This document shows positions 24,211 through 33,257 of a stretch of 64,000 nucleotides of DNA, in pieces. The stretch's first letter is position 1. Each line of letters starts with the position of its first letter. This DNA is from Frigoriglobus tundricola (lineage in GTDB: Bacteria; Planctomycetota; Planctomycetia; Gemmatales; Gemmataceae): NCBI RefSeq assembly GCF_013128195.2, contig NZ_CP053452.2:5208001-5272000 (forward strand), in the 5' to 3' direction. The notes under the pieces were generated by a model, which did no database searches, was not told the DNA's origin, and saw nothing but the letters and a program-made list of their open reading frames with translations. A program made the translations under genes and the position numbers.

Positions 24211-26383
24211 GATGTGCCCTTGCCGGACCTGCAAACCATACCTCGGCCGGTCGGCCGGTCGTGGTTCGCTGCGCGCTGTGTGCCAGCCCCGCCGTGAGCA
24301 ACAACCCCAGCGCCGACCCGAACCGAGCGGCCGGGTGGTGCTTGCCGGCCATGTCGTGGAGTTCGTTCCGGGTCAATCCGTTGCTCCCACCGGCGCGGAG
24401 GAGCCGCAACAACTCGTCGGCCAGAGGATTGCCGGTCGCGTCCCCGAAGATGTGGGTCACCGACTGTTCTGAGTATTCCCACACTGCCAGCGCCGCAGTG
24501 AGGTGGACCACCTGGATTGCGGGCGAGCGGTCGAGGACCGCATAGATGAGTGCCAGCCGCAGGACGTGCGCCTCGGCCCGTCCTGTCAGCGCGCCCGCCA
24601 GTCCGTACCGGTCGCGGCTCAACACGGGGTACACTTCGCACCAGAGTGCTCTCGCCAGTGGGTCGATTGGCATTTCGCCTGCCCCGCGCACGAACTCGAG
24701 GACGGTGGCGAGTTCGCCCGTTATGGCATTCATCTGCACGGGGTCCGGGGTGCCACTGAACGGAAGGAACTTGGACCGCTTTACCAAGAACCACATGTAC
24801 CGGTTGCCGAAGCCGTTCGCCGATTCCGTTGCCGTCAGGTAGCGCTGCAGCTCTTCCCGCGTGATGTGTCCGATCATGCTGACGTGCGCCCCGGTGGCTT
24901 TGGCCGGCGAGTTCTTCGTGAGCGTGCGAAGGTTTCCGCCATCCCACGCCTGCCGGATCACCGCGGACAGCGTGTTGCCGGTGCGCTCGGTCTGTTTGAG
25001 GACGTTCGCGAACTCCGGCTCCTGGATCAGCACCCGCTTGTCCGGTTCGCCCTCGTCCACGACGACGGTTTCGTACCGGACGGGTTGGCCGCGCTCCTTG
25101 ATCCGCTCGCGACCCTCCACGGGGTCGCGAACGGCCCAGATGAGCCCTTCGCCGGACGACAGCCCGCCGAGCACTCGGTTCTCGGCCCATTGCTGTGCGG
25201 CTTGGGTCAAGACGTCCCGGACCCGTGACCACGACGTGCCCTTGCGAGCTTTGGCGGACTGACCCACCAGTACGGCGTACTCGTTGGCGTGGTGCCGGCT
25301 ACCGTCGGCGAGCGCGTAGACCGTGCGCCCGATCGCGTTGCCGATGCCGAGGAGGAACTGCACCAGAAGCGCCGCCGCGTCTGCTTCGGTGTGGGGCTCG
25401 ATGGCCCGGACGAAGCGACCGGCCAATCCGTGGTACGCTTCTACAGCAAGAGGGGCGGGCCAGTCCGGCGCGGGTGGTGTGGACGGTTCGGCGGCTGTAT
25501 ACACATTGGTCCCCGACGCTGCCGATCGCTCGATTCGCTCGCGTAATGCGACCCGGTCTTCGTCAGTGACGCACTCGGCGACCGCATCGGCAATGTCGTA
25601 CCCGGCGGGTAGGTCTTCGCGCCCGTATGCCGCGTGTGGATCGAGCAGTTTGGCCGCCGTCGGCGGGCGGAGGGAGGCGAGCTTCTTCGTCACGATGTCG
25701 GCGTACTTCCCACCGGCCGCGTCGTTGTCGGGGAGAAGCCAAACTTCCTTCCCCACCAGAGAGGACCAGTCGGACTTACCCGCCGCTTGCGAGCCGCCGG
25801 CCGATGTCGTGGCGGTGAAGCCGAGCGCGCGCGCCGCGTCCACGCACTTCTCGCCCTCGACCACGAGAACGCGGTCCGCCTTCGGTAACTCGGGCAGGCC
25901 GTAGAGTGGCCGCGGGTCGGGCATCGCCTCGATCCGCCAGCCGTCCGGGTGTCGCGAGACGGGGCGGATGTCCTTCTTGCCGTCGTCGAGATCCCAGCGG
26001 ATTACAACGCCAACAGGTTCGCCCGCGGTGTTGAGGTACGTCCACAGCCCGGCCCGACGGCCGCGCTGGGTTTCCAACTCCTCGACGGCCGCGTTCGCCG
26101 TGGCGAACACCTTTCCGTTCGTTTTGCCGTTGCGGTGCGCGCCGAATGTCACGGTCGGCTCATTTCGCTCCGGCATCAGGTCGCGGAGCGTCAACCCCAC
26201 CGCGGCGCACACGGCTTCGGTGGTGCAACCCGCGTGGCACTTGACCAGCGCTCGACCGTCGTCACCTTCGGAAACGCTCAGGCTGGGCTTTCGGTCTTCG
26301 TGCGCTGGGCAGAGCGCCGACCAACCGCTTGTGGTATTCTTCGTGCCCTTGAGCTTCGACAGGAGCAGTTCGACGGGGGTCAT
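24200..26383 (-). CDS. primase-helicase-like replication protein (CHC2 Zn finger, Toprim, DUF3987-like)
   Basis: 727 residues. An N-terminal CHC2-type zinc finger is seen as C25-x2-H28 and C49-H-x2-C53 (WSALCPAHEDRKPSLSV ... VKCHAGC). A Toprim domain follows: VLVVEGEKCVDAARALG (about 168-184) with LLPDNDAAG. The second half has the DUF3987-type layout (LLGIGNAIGRTVYALADG, HHANEYAVLVGQSAKARKGTSW) with a P-loop-like GQSAKARKGTS. It probably starts replication of element B after excision. Its ATG overlaps the stop of the upstream Toprim gene (ATGA), showing an operon. Confidence 0.85.
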   Translation of the reverse strand: MTPVELLLSKLKGTKNTTSGWSALCPAHEDRKPSLSVSEGDDGRALVKCHAGCTTEAVCAAVGLTLRDLMPERNEPTVTFGAHRNGKTNGKVFATANAAVEELETQRGRRAGLWTYLNTAGEPVGVVIRWDLDDGKKDIRPVSRHPDGWRIEAMPDPRPLYGLPELPKADRVLVVEGEKCVDAARALGFTATTSAGGSQAAGKSDWSSLVGKEVWLLPDNDAAGGKYADIVTKKLASLRPPTAAKLLDPHAAYGREDLPAGYDIADAVAECVTDEDRVALRERIERSAASGTNVYTAAEPSTPPAPDWPAPLAVEAYHGLAGRFVRAIEPHTEADAAALLVQFLLGIGNAIGRTVYALADGSRHHANEYAVLVGQSAKARKGTSWSRVRDVLTQAAQQWAENRVLGGLSSGEGLIWAVRDPVEGRERIKERGQPVRYETVVVDEGEPDKRVLIQEPEFANVLKQTERTGNTLSAVIRQAWDGGNLRTLTKNSPAKATGAHVSMIGHITREELQRYLTATESANGFGNRYMWFLVKRSKFLPFSGTPDPVQMNAITGELATVLEFVRGAGEMPIDPLARALWCEVYPVLSRDRYGLAGALTGRAEAHVLRLALIYAVLDRSPAIQVVHLTAALAVWEYSEQSVTHIFGDATGNPLADELLRLLRAGGSNGLTRNELHDMAGKHHPAARFGSALGLLLTAGLAHSAQRTTTGRPAEVWFAGPARAHHAA

Positions 26384-27270
26384 TCTTCACCCCCTTCGCC
26401 GGAGGCGGAAATCGTACTTAGGTCCGTTTTCTCCCGCCACTCGCCGACGAAGTCGAGCAGAACCTGCTGTTCGAGTTCCTTGACGCGCTGGAGTTTCTGC
26501 CACCGCTCCTGGTCGATGTGCGACTCGATGGCCCGGCGGACCCGGTCCCGCAGTTCGGACGGCGACAGGGCGTCCACTTCCGCGCACGCGGTTCCGTACT
26601 GAGCCACGAACCCCGCCGACCGGGCGCTCGACTTGACGGGCAGGGCGATCAGGTCGAAGGCGCGGAAATCGTCACGAACTACCCCGAGGCGGGTCCACTG
26701 CGGGGCGCGCCCGCTGTACCGGGTCAACTTGTCCCGGAGTTCGTCCTCGATCCCGAACCCGGACGGGTCGTAGTCGCCTAGGTAGTAGGCGAAGATCGGC
26801 TTCTGAACCTGCTTCCACAGGTTCGCGATCTCGCCCGCAAACGAAATAGACACATCACCGCGGATCACGTTCAGCGCCACGTCGTATTCGCGGGTGACCG
26901 GTTGAACGGTCCCGGCGATGGCGTCCTTCTCGACGAACACCTCGACGTGGTGCGGCATCTGCGCCCACAAGTCCTTCCGGTACGCTTGTCGTACCGTGTC
27001 GCCGAAGTCCGCCAGCCCGCTCCAACTGGACGGCTTCAGTGTCGAGCGGACCCGGTCCACGATCCATCCGGTAATCGAGATCTGCCCGCCCTCCCGCAGT
27101 TTCTTCGTCAACCGCTTGAGCTGGTTGTAACCCTTGTCGGTGGCCGGGATGTGGCCGGCGGACGCGAGCCGGTAGTACAGCGCGCGAAGTGTCATCGGCC
27201 GCTCGACGCGAAGCACACGGATCGCGTGTTCTTGAAGCTGTTGGTTCTGCTTGCGGAACGTCGGGGTCAT
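26380..27270 (-). CDS. Toprim protein resembling Spo11/topoisomerase VI A
   Basis: 296 residues from ATG 27270. The N-terminus (RPMTLRALYYRLASAGHIPATDKGYNQLKRLTKKLREGG) is a winged-helix region with an LYYRL motif placed like the catalytic 5Y-CAP tyrosine of Spo11/Top6A. The Toprim part has the acidic residue in VFVEKDAIAGTV and DxD in YYLGDYDPSGFGI. I read this as a Top6A/Spo11-like DNA-cleaving or RNA-binding protein that lacks a visible B subunit. It lies between a small HTH gene and the primase, with ATGA overlaps on both sides, so it takes part in element replication or recombination. Confidence 0.65.
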   Translation of the reverse strand: MTPTFRKQNQQLQEHAIRVLRVERPMTLRALYYRLASAGHIPATDKGYNQLKRLTKKLREGGQISITGWIVDRVRSTLKPSSWSGLADFGDTVRQAYRKDLWAQMPHHVEVFVEKDAIAGTVQPVTREYDVALNVIRGDVSISFAGEIANLWKQVQKPIFAYYLGDYDPSGFGIEDELRDKLTRYSGRAPQWTRLGVVRDDFRAFDLIALPVKSSARSAGFVAQYGTACAEVDALSPSELRDRVRRAIESHIDQERWQKLQRVKELEQQVLLDFVGEWREKTDLSTISASGEGGEE

Positions 27271-27485
27271 CGCGCACCCCCTTCCGCCGAGTCGTGACCG
27301 TTCAACCACGCTTCGAGCGCGGCCACGGGGTACAGAACGGTCTTCCTCTTGCCGTTACCAACGCGAACGCAGGGGACGTGCCCGTCCTTTGTCAACTGCC
27401 AGAGCAGACGGGCGGAGATGTTCAGCGCCTTCGCCGCCTCGCGGGGGCGGAGGGCGAGGGCTTGGGGAGCGTTGTCAGTCGTCAT
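27267..27485 (-). CDS. excisionase-like HTH protein of element B
   Basis: 72 residues from ATG 27485. RPREAAKALNISARLLWQLTKDGHVPCVRVGNGKRKTVLYPVAALEAWL is a clear MerR/excisionase-type HTH with the KRKTVLYPVAALEAWL wing of the DUF helix_turn_17 group. It overlaps the Toprim gene (ATGA). Likely recombination directionality factor or early regulator. It is first of the leftward operon HTH-Toprim-primase-hypothetical. Confidence 0.8.
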   Translation of the reverse strand: MTTDNAPQALALRPREAAKALNISARLLWQLTKDGHVPCVRVGNGKRKTVLYPVAALEAWLNGHDSAEGGAR

Positions 27486-27675
27486 TGTTACCGGCCCAAC
27501 GGGTCGCGAGTCGCAGGGTGCGGCTCGCATACCCGTTGGCGCAGCGTTCGGCTGAATAGTGCCGAACAGTCTGCTCGTCGTCGGGAAACGCTTGGAGATT
27601 CCGGGCTTCGCGCGAAGCAGCAAATTCCGTAGGTGTTCGGTATCGGATGCCGAACGATCGAACACCGAACAGCCG

Positions 27676-28983
27676 CTATTCGTCGTCGCGGTCGTCTTCG
27701 GCGGGTGGTTTGCTCCCGAAAAGTTGGTGAGGAGCGAACTCGTCGTTGAGCAGTTTCAGTGAGGCCACTAATCGGGAGCCGTCCTGGCACATGCTCCGGT
27801 ACTCGTTGTATCCCCCAAACGCCTTTAAGAAGAACGCCGAAGCGGTTGATGTCGATACCTCGGCTTGGCGAGCCATTTCATTGTTGTTGATCGGGTCCAG
27901 GTTCAAGCTGCCACCTTTTGCGTATTGGTGGTGCGAAGTCAGTGCCGCGATGAGTTTCGCTCGTCCGTCCCCACGCGAGGTGCTACGTTTGGGCTTTTGG
28001 GCGGGGGTAGAAGAAGCGACTGGGGTGACAGCCGGCGCGAAAGTCGGTCCTTGGACGGAAACGGCGGCAGCAGTTGCGACCGATCCATCCTCGGTCTGGG
28101 CCTCCTTCGCCTCAATCGATTGCCACCACGCCCACAGTGCGTCCGTTGCAACCACTTTGAAGCAATCGAACGGCGTCGGCGTTCCCTTCGGAACAGGCAT
28201 GGTTCCGGCTCCTTCGGCAACAGATGCCGAGCGACGGGGGGCAGAGGCATGGGTGCCGAAGAACCGCTCCGGCAAGCCTCGGTCTTGGGAGACGATGACT
28301 TGCGGAAAGCTGACTCCCACGTGTCCGACTTCGAGCCGACCCGCACGTACACTTTCGTGAATGGCCCATTGCGCAGCAGCCAGCGTGTGGTTGACGTCCT
28401 GTAATCGCTTCACCAAGGCCGCAGCGACCAACTCGACCGCCCCGTTTTGGTTCGGTGCCACGTTCGCGAGGATCTCCGGAATACCTCGCGACGCGGAGAT
28501 GATGTAGGCCGGTGGGGTCCGGGCTACTGTGGGCGTGGTGTCGATCTCCGAAGCCGCGCCCGTGGCGGGCTGATCGAGAAACGCGAAAGGATCGTCTGAG
28601 CGCGGCGCCTTTCTCGCTTCAGAGAGCACCCTCCACCCGTCTTCGGCAACCGAATTCAACTCGGGAAAAAAATCCAAATGAAGTGCGTACGCCTTGCTGT
28701 TCTTCATTGCCTCACGAATCTGACGGGCAACGAGAGCCGCCTTCCTGAGTGCATCGACCACGGGCACAGAACCCTTCGGGGTGCGTTCGATCACATCGCC
28801 AAGTTCCAGCACCGCGGCTGCAAAACTTTCAAACACCTGCCGATGCGTGTCGAGTTTGAAGAAGCTCGGGTTCGAGTGCCGGCCAAGCTGGGCATTCTGA
28901 AACATTTGGCCAAGCTGATGCGCTAATGAAAAGACATGGCCGGCGCGGTCCAACAGACCGGCCAGCGGAGACGGGTCCGCCAT
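27676..28983 (-). CDS. unknown protein with element B shared C-terminal domain
   Basis: 435 residues. The N-terminal 200 residues are helical and unknown, with low-complexity Pro/Ala parts around 130-160 and 300-340. The last 100 residues (GRAKLIAALTSHHQY ... NNEMARQAEVSTSTASAFFLKAFGGYNEYRSMCQD ... SLKLLNDEFAPHQLFG) are over half identical to the end of the protein at 30307-31953. That block looks like a winged HTH (NNEMARQAEVSTSTASAFFLKAF). The tail is acidic (DDRDDE). This suggests DNA binding with a variable sensor or partner domain. Followed by the HTH operon after about 190 bases. Confidence 0.6.
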   Translation of the reverse strand: MADPSPLAGLLDRAGHVFSLAHQLGQMFQNAQLGRHSNPSFFKLDTHRQVFESFAAAVLELGDVIERTPKGSVPVVDALRKAALVARQIREAMKNSKAYALHLDFFPELNSVAEDGWRVLSEARKAPRSDDPFAFLDQPATGAASEIDTTPTVARTPPAYIISASRGIPEILANVAPNQNGAVELVAAALVKRLQDVNHTLAAAQWAIHESVRAGRLEVGHVGVSFPQVIVSQDRGLPERFFGTHASAPRRSASVAEGAGTMPVPKGTPTPFDCFKVVATDALWAWWQSIEAKEAQTEDGSVATAAAVSVQGPTFAPAVTPVASSTPAQKPKRSTSRGDGRAKLIAALTSHHQYAKGGSLNLDPINNNEMARQAEVSTSTASAFFLKAFGGYNEYRSMCQDGSRLVASLKLLNDEFAPHQLFGSKPPAEDDRDDE

Positions 28984-29094
28984 AGGTTCGCCTTTCGTTC
29001 ACGGGCCGGTCGGGGCCGGACAGGTGAAAGGCGACTAACCCCTGTCCGACCCCGATCGCTTGACCGCTGGCCGGCGGTCGTCCCGATTCGGACA

Positions 29095-29841
29095 TTATAA
29101 CCCAGTAGGCGGCGAAACTGAACTCAAGTTCACTTGCTGCTGTGCCACGTTCATTTGTCCGCCGTTCTGAACGATGACGGGGGTGCTGTGCCGGCGCATG
29201 TCGCATAAGGCACGGAGGGTCCGCAGGAAGATCCGGTTGAACCGGTCCATCATGGCGGCGGCTTGCTCGGTCGTATCGGCGTCGCTCTGTCGCGGGGGCT
29301 GCCATCGTCCCTCGTCTTTGATCCGCCGGTCGCTGGTGCAGCTCTCCAGACTGGTGTACGCGGTCAGACGGTGTAACCAGACCAGGTAACCCGCCTGTGC
29401 TTGCGCCATCGTGTCCAGGAGTTGCCGCTCGATCCCGTTTCGCGGCTGCCATTCGGCTGAGAGGTCCTCTCGCAGCGCCAAGAACCGCGCTCGCTGCCAT
29501 GCGTTATCGTTGAACGTTTCGGCCGCCGCGGCGGCTCGATGACCGGTTCGGAGTTCGTCCAGGGCGGCCCGTTTAATTTCCTCCCAGCGGGCGGCAGCGC
29601 GGTCGGGGTCAGTGCGGGCGATCTGATGGAGATCGAAAAAACTGACCTGATCGGGTGGGCCGGTCAGCGCCCGTTGGCCACCTTCGAAAGGCGGCTCGGT
29701 GGCGCGTTGAAGGGCTTCCTCTCGCGATAGGGAGAAGTGCGTTTCGTAGGCTTGCACCATCTGGCCGAACGATTCGGCGAGTTTCCCGGCCAGCGGGCCG
29801 GCTTCGCTCGGAGCCGGGGAAGGAGTTGCAATTTCGGTCAT
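29095..29841 (-). CDS. unknown protein, partner of DUF6788 gene
   Basis: 248 residues from ATG 29841. The N-terminus is acidic and helical (FGQMVQAYETHFSLSREEALQRA). There is a central region rich in Trp/Arg (WQRARFLALREDLSAEWQPRNGIERQLLDTMAQAQAGYLVWLHRLTAY), and the end is FLRTLRALCDMRRHSTPVIV followed by a Gln/Asn-rich tail. It overlaps the stop of the DUF6788 gene (ATGA). The pairing suggests a two-protein unit. I recall similar pairs in planctomycete genomes but no known function. Confidence 0.6.
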   Translation of the reverse strand: MTEIATPSPAPSEAGPLAGKLAESFGQMVQAYETHFSLSREEALQRATEPPFEGGQRALTGPPDQVSFFDLHQIARTDPDRAAARWEEIKRAALDELRTGHRAAAAAETFNDNAWQRARFLALREDLSAEWQPRNGIERQLLDTMAQAQAGYLVWLHRLTAYTSLESCTSDRRIKDEGRWQPPRQSDADTTEQAAAMMDRFNRIFLRTLRALCDMRRHSTPVIVQNGGQMNVAQQQVNLSSVSPPTGL

Positions 29842-30137
29842 GATGTCACCTCCCGCACGACAGACACCAGTCGCCGCCACTGCTTCCATGCTTCCGAAAG
29901 CTCCCGATGTTCCTGCTGACGGGCCGCACAGGCTGCCCGGACCGCTACCAGATCGGCACGCCGAACGTAACATTTGCGCAGCCGCCCGTCCTCTCGCCAA
30001 AAGCGGTAATAGGCCAGGTGCTCCTGCCCGCGGGCACAGCGACAGCCGGGCTTGCCGCAGCGCACCCGTTGAGCGCAGACGACACCGGGTAGCATCTTGG
30101 GTAACGTTTGTGTGCTTTTGGTTGTGACTCGGCTCAT
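29838..30137 (-). CDS. DUF6788-like small Cys-rich protein
   Basis: 99 residues from ATG 30137. RCGKPGCRCARGQEHLAYYRFWREDGRLRKCYVRRADL matches the CGKPxCxC-x-x-G-x-x-HGPYY ... YVP pattern of DUF6788. The four Cys/His residues could bind zinc. It is co-transcribed with the next gene by an ATGA overlap. These proteins are widespread in mobile DNA of high-GC bacteria and are of unknown role. Confidence 0.7.
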   Translation of the reverse strand: MSRVTTKSTQTLPKMLPGVVCAQRVRCGKPGCRCARGQEHLAYYRFWREDGRLRKCYVRRADLVAVRAACAARQQEHRELSEAWKQWRRLVSVVREVTS

Positions 30138-30306
30138 CGCCGCTTTCACTCCGTCTGACTGCGTGGGTAGGTCCGCGAACCGCGACGGCGCATTAATTTT
30201 GTCACCACGGACGACCAACCGATAGACGAATCCATCATACCAGTGGGAGAGAAGCTCCTGTGCTCCGTTCGTTCTCGGCGACCGTTCAGGACCTCACCTG
30301 CCGCAT

Positions 30307-31953
30307 CTATTCCTCGTCTCGGTGGTCTTCGCTGCCCTGTCGGTGGCCGTACAAATTGTGAGGCGAGAACTCGCCGTTGAGTAGTTTGAGTGCGGCCACG
30401 AGTCCGCCCACGTCTTGGCACAAAGCCTTGTACTTGGTGTGTCCTTGAAACGACTTCTCGAAGAATGCCGAAGCGGTTGAGGGTACCACACCCGCGAGTC
30501 GGGCCAGTTCGTTGTTGCCGATCGGTTCCGGGTTCAGGCAGCTACCGTCCGCGTACCTGTGGTGCGTGGTCAGGGCTGCAACGAGTTTCGTCCGGCCTTC
30601 GCCCTTCTCGGTGCTGGACTTGCAGGTTTTGACTGTTTTGCCCGCGTCGGGTGGAGTCTCAGCGATCACGGATGGCGCGGATTCTGCACCGTTGGGTGGT
30701 GGGTCGGGCCGCGGGGTGATGTCGACCACGCAGCTGAAATTCTGCTGGAGTGGGACCGGTTGAGTTCCGACCGCGTGTTGTGGAACGAGGCTTTTCAGTC
30801 GCGCGGATTCCCGCTTCAGATCGGCCTCGAGTGTTTGAAACTCCAGCGGTCCGAGAGCTTTGACAAATGCGGCAGCGTGTTCCCGAAACCACGTGAGCGC
30901 GGCAACAATCTCGTGACCTTGCCACGGCCCGTAGAACCAACGTTCCGATTCGACGCTGCCCGTCGTTGCACAAACACCGCTCCGGAACGCCATCCACACT
31001 CGGCGCGCCAACTCCCGAACCGCCTCGTGAACTGACGGCTCGATAACATCACCGATGATGTAGTTCTCTTGACGGATCAGGTGCAGATGGTCGTAGAGCG
31101 GGGACAAGCAGCCCGACTCACCAAGCTCCTTCCCCAGCCACTCCCATTGCTCGGCCGCGTAACCGCCGATGTCGTTCACGGTCAACCCAGCCGGGTCGGT
31201 CGGTTGCCGCATCGCTTTATCCACGACCAACCGCGCATATCCCAAGAGTGTTCGTGCGTGCCGGATTGCTTTCTCGATCGTGGCCGTGGTGAACGGTGCT
31301 GGTGGTTCCGCGGGCGCAGGGGCCGTTGGACGAGCGAACTCATATCGCGGGCCGCGGGCTGCGAGAAGCGGGTCCGGGGGCGGGTCTTGTGGAAAGGCGC
31401 GAAGCTCGTTGTGCAGGTACGCACCGAGGTCGGATCGGAGAGCATCGGTTGTGGCGAGCCATCGCGCGTTCTCGTCCCAGCGCTGTCTTGTCGCGTTCCA
31501 GTCGAGCGACCGAGGTACGTCGTGCCGACAGAGTCGGGGCGAAGGCTGTGGGCCGTCACGGGCCAAGTCGAGTATCGTTTGAACAGCGGTTTCGCTGAGC
31601 CGTTCCGCGTCTTCTCGCTTGGCATCCAAGAGTATCAGCCGCACCCGCGCCGGAACTGAGTACCGGGCGCGGAACTCGTCTTCCGTCGCGCCGTCGATCG
31701 CACAACTCAGAACGCGAATCAAACGCTGGTACAGGAAGTCCAGTTCCGGCTGGTCACGCGCTCGTCGGAAATCGCGGAGACACTCCGCGAGAACCTCCAG
31801 GGCGACGGACAGGAACATCACCGGGCGGTCTTCGACCATCCCACGGGCGATTCCCTGTTCTTCGGTGGTCAATTGACCCCAAAACGGGGAGGCGTCGGTG
31901 AGTGGAAAAACGGGAAAAGGTGGTTCCCCACGGGGAACCATCAGGCGCAACAT
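30307..31953 (-). CDS. large unknown protein with element B shared C-terminal domain
   Basis: 548 residues from ATG 31953. The first 440 residues are helical without a recognised domain; patches such as FYGPWQGHEIVAALTWFREHAAAFVKAL and ERLIRVLSCAIDG suggest a repeat-like scaffold. The last 105 residues (EGRTKLVAALTTHHRYADG ... NNELARLAGVVPSTASAFFEKSFQG ... LKLLNGEFSPHNLYG) match the end of the 27676-28983 protein, including the acidic tail. It was probably built by fusion of a DNA-binding-like end to a different N-terminus. Function unknown. Confidence 0.6.
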   Translation of the reverse strand: MLRLMVPRGEPPFPVFPLTDASPFWGQLTTEEQGIARGMVEDRPVMFLSVALEVLAECLRDFRRARDQPELDFLYQRLIRVLSCAIDGATEDEFRARYSVPARVRLILLDAKREDAERLSETAVQTILDLARDGPQPSPRLCRHDVPRSLDWNATRQRWDENARWLATTDALRSDLGAYLHNELRAFPQDPPPDPLLAARGPRYEFARPTAPAPAEPPAPFTTATIEKAIRHARTLLGYARLVVDKAMRQPTDPAGLTVNDIGGYAAEQWEWLGKELGESGCLSPLYDHLHLIRQENYIIGDVIEPSVHEAVRELARRVWMAFRSGVCATTGSVESERWFYGPWQGHEIVAALTWFREHAAAFVKALGPLEFQTLEADLKRESARLKSLVPQHAVGTQPVPLQQNFSCVVDITPRPDPPPNGAESAPSVIAETPPDAGKTVKTCKSSTEKGEGRTKLVAALTTHHRYADGSCLNPEPIGNNELARLAGVVPSTASAFFEKSFQGHTKYKALCQDVGGLVAALKLLNGEFSPHNLYGHRQGSEDHRDEE

Positions 31954-32155
31954 GGTTAGCACTCTTGCTGATGGGCGGCCGGTCGGCCCGGCGAGAGTGC
32001 AGCACCGGAGCCGACCGGCCAATTTCAACCCGTCCGGGGATCAGCCGGACGGTTCCCATCAGGACGAGTGTACAGAGTGAAAATGGGTTCATTCAAGAGC
32101 GGTTTCGCCCCTGCCGGACGCACTTCTTTCGGCCACCTGATTCGGTTCTGAAAGT

Positions 32156-32464
32156 TCATTGGGGGAGTTGCTCGAACGGTTCGGGAAACGAATCCGGCGG
32201 CGGAACCACTTCCGGCCCGAACGTGATGATGAGCGGCCCGGGGCCACGCGCCGGGCGGAACTGTGCCAGCACGTTCTCGTCGGGTTGGTCGCCCTCGTAG
32301 ACGACTACGCGGCAGGCACTCCCAGGAGCACCGTCGTTGTAGACTCCCGGTGGTCGGCTCTCTCCGAAATCGCCAACGCGACGGCACTCGACCACCATAG
32401 GCAAGAGGAGCTGAGGTGGGGCGACCGTCAGTTCCAGTTTCGCCACACGGTGCCGGAGGCTCAT
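32156..32464 (-). CDS. small hypothetical protein
   Basis: 102 residues, starting MSLRHRVAKLELTVAPPQ, a common start for small phage proteins with a coiled N-terminal helix. The remainder is Pro/Gly-rich. It overlaps the preceding HTH gene by 4 bases (ATGA). No function known. Confidence 0.55.
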   Translation of the reverse strand: MSLRHRVAKLELTVAPPQLLLPMVVECRRVGDFGESRPPGVYNDGAPGSACRVVVYEGDQPDENVLAQFRPARGPGPLIITFGPEVVPPPDSFPEPFEQLPQ

Positions 32465-32838
32465 GGCTTGCTCCCTTCGGACAAGTACCTCTCCAATTCT
32501 TCGACGCGGCGTTCCAGTTCGGCTAGCTCAGTGACCTTCACGCCGAGTTCGATCAGTTTCACCGCGGACTTGTGGCGAACGTTTGCATCGGCATCGGTCA
32601 GCCCGGCTCGCAACACACTGGCGGCTTCGGTCATGCCTTCCACCAGCCGTCCAGCCGCGGTGCGGACCATCTCGGAACGAAGTTCGGCGATGCGAGCCTT
32701 GAACGCGGCGTCTTCGAGACGCCGGAACGCTGTGCGCTCGCTAACACCAGCGGTAATGGCGGCTTCACGAATGGTCTTTCCGGCCGCGAGTTCCGCGGCG
32801 AGCGATTCGTCGGCGCTGCGTCTGCCACTGTGCGTCAT
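32461..32838 (-). CDS. terminase-small-subunit-like HTH protein
   Basis: 125 residues. AELAAGKTIREAAITAGVSERTAFRRLEDAAFKARI is a helix-turn-helix of the kind found in phage small terminases and resolvases. It is followed by an alpha-helical stretch with alternating repeats (VRHKSAVKLIELGVKVTELAELERRVEELERYL) that looks like a coiled coil for oligomerisation. In an integrative element this could recognise packaging or replication DNA, but no large terminase is present. Confidence 0.6.
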   Translation of the reverse strand: MTHSGRRSADESLAAELAAGKTIREAAITAGVSERTAFRRLEDAAFKARIAELRSEMVRTAAGRLVEGMTEAASVLRAGLTDADANVRHKSAVKLIELGVKVTELAELERRVEELERYLSEGSKP

Positions 32839-33257
32839 GGTCTGCCACCTCGCTCGATGTTTGATTATCTCACGCTCGGTTTAAAGGTGGAAGCTCGAAC
32901 ATCTTCTCGTCATTGCATTTCGGGTGCTGGATGCGCAAACTATCACTTCCCAACGAACCACCCGGAACGCGACATACCAACCAGCGCCGGAACAGGACGA
33001 CGCTTCAACTCCTCCCGAGGGGTCAACAATCAAACAAATCGCCGATTTTGATGACAACAAGGCGACGCTCAGCCGATGCAAATCGCTTGGGGAGGACGGC
33101 AGTATTTTGAGCAGGAGGAGTGCTCGCACCGCAACTCGGAGCGCTTTTCCGCCGTTCATTGTTTCTGTGGCAACTTACCTCATCGCGCGCGATGAGCGAG
33201 CTGTGCGTTACGCACAGAAGGAGTGTTTTCCCAGGACGAGGGTGATTACCCAGGAAG
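32839..33257. other. gap without a recognised gene
   Basis: About 420 bases of somewhat lower GC content between the HTH gene and the GAF-protein gene. Both strands were read; only short ORFs without motif or codon pattern are seen. It may mark the seam between the element B core and its accessory right part. Confidence 0.4.
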
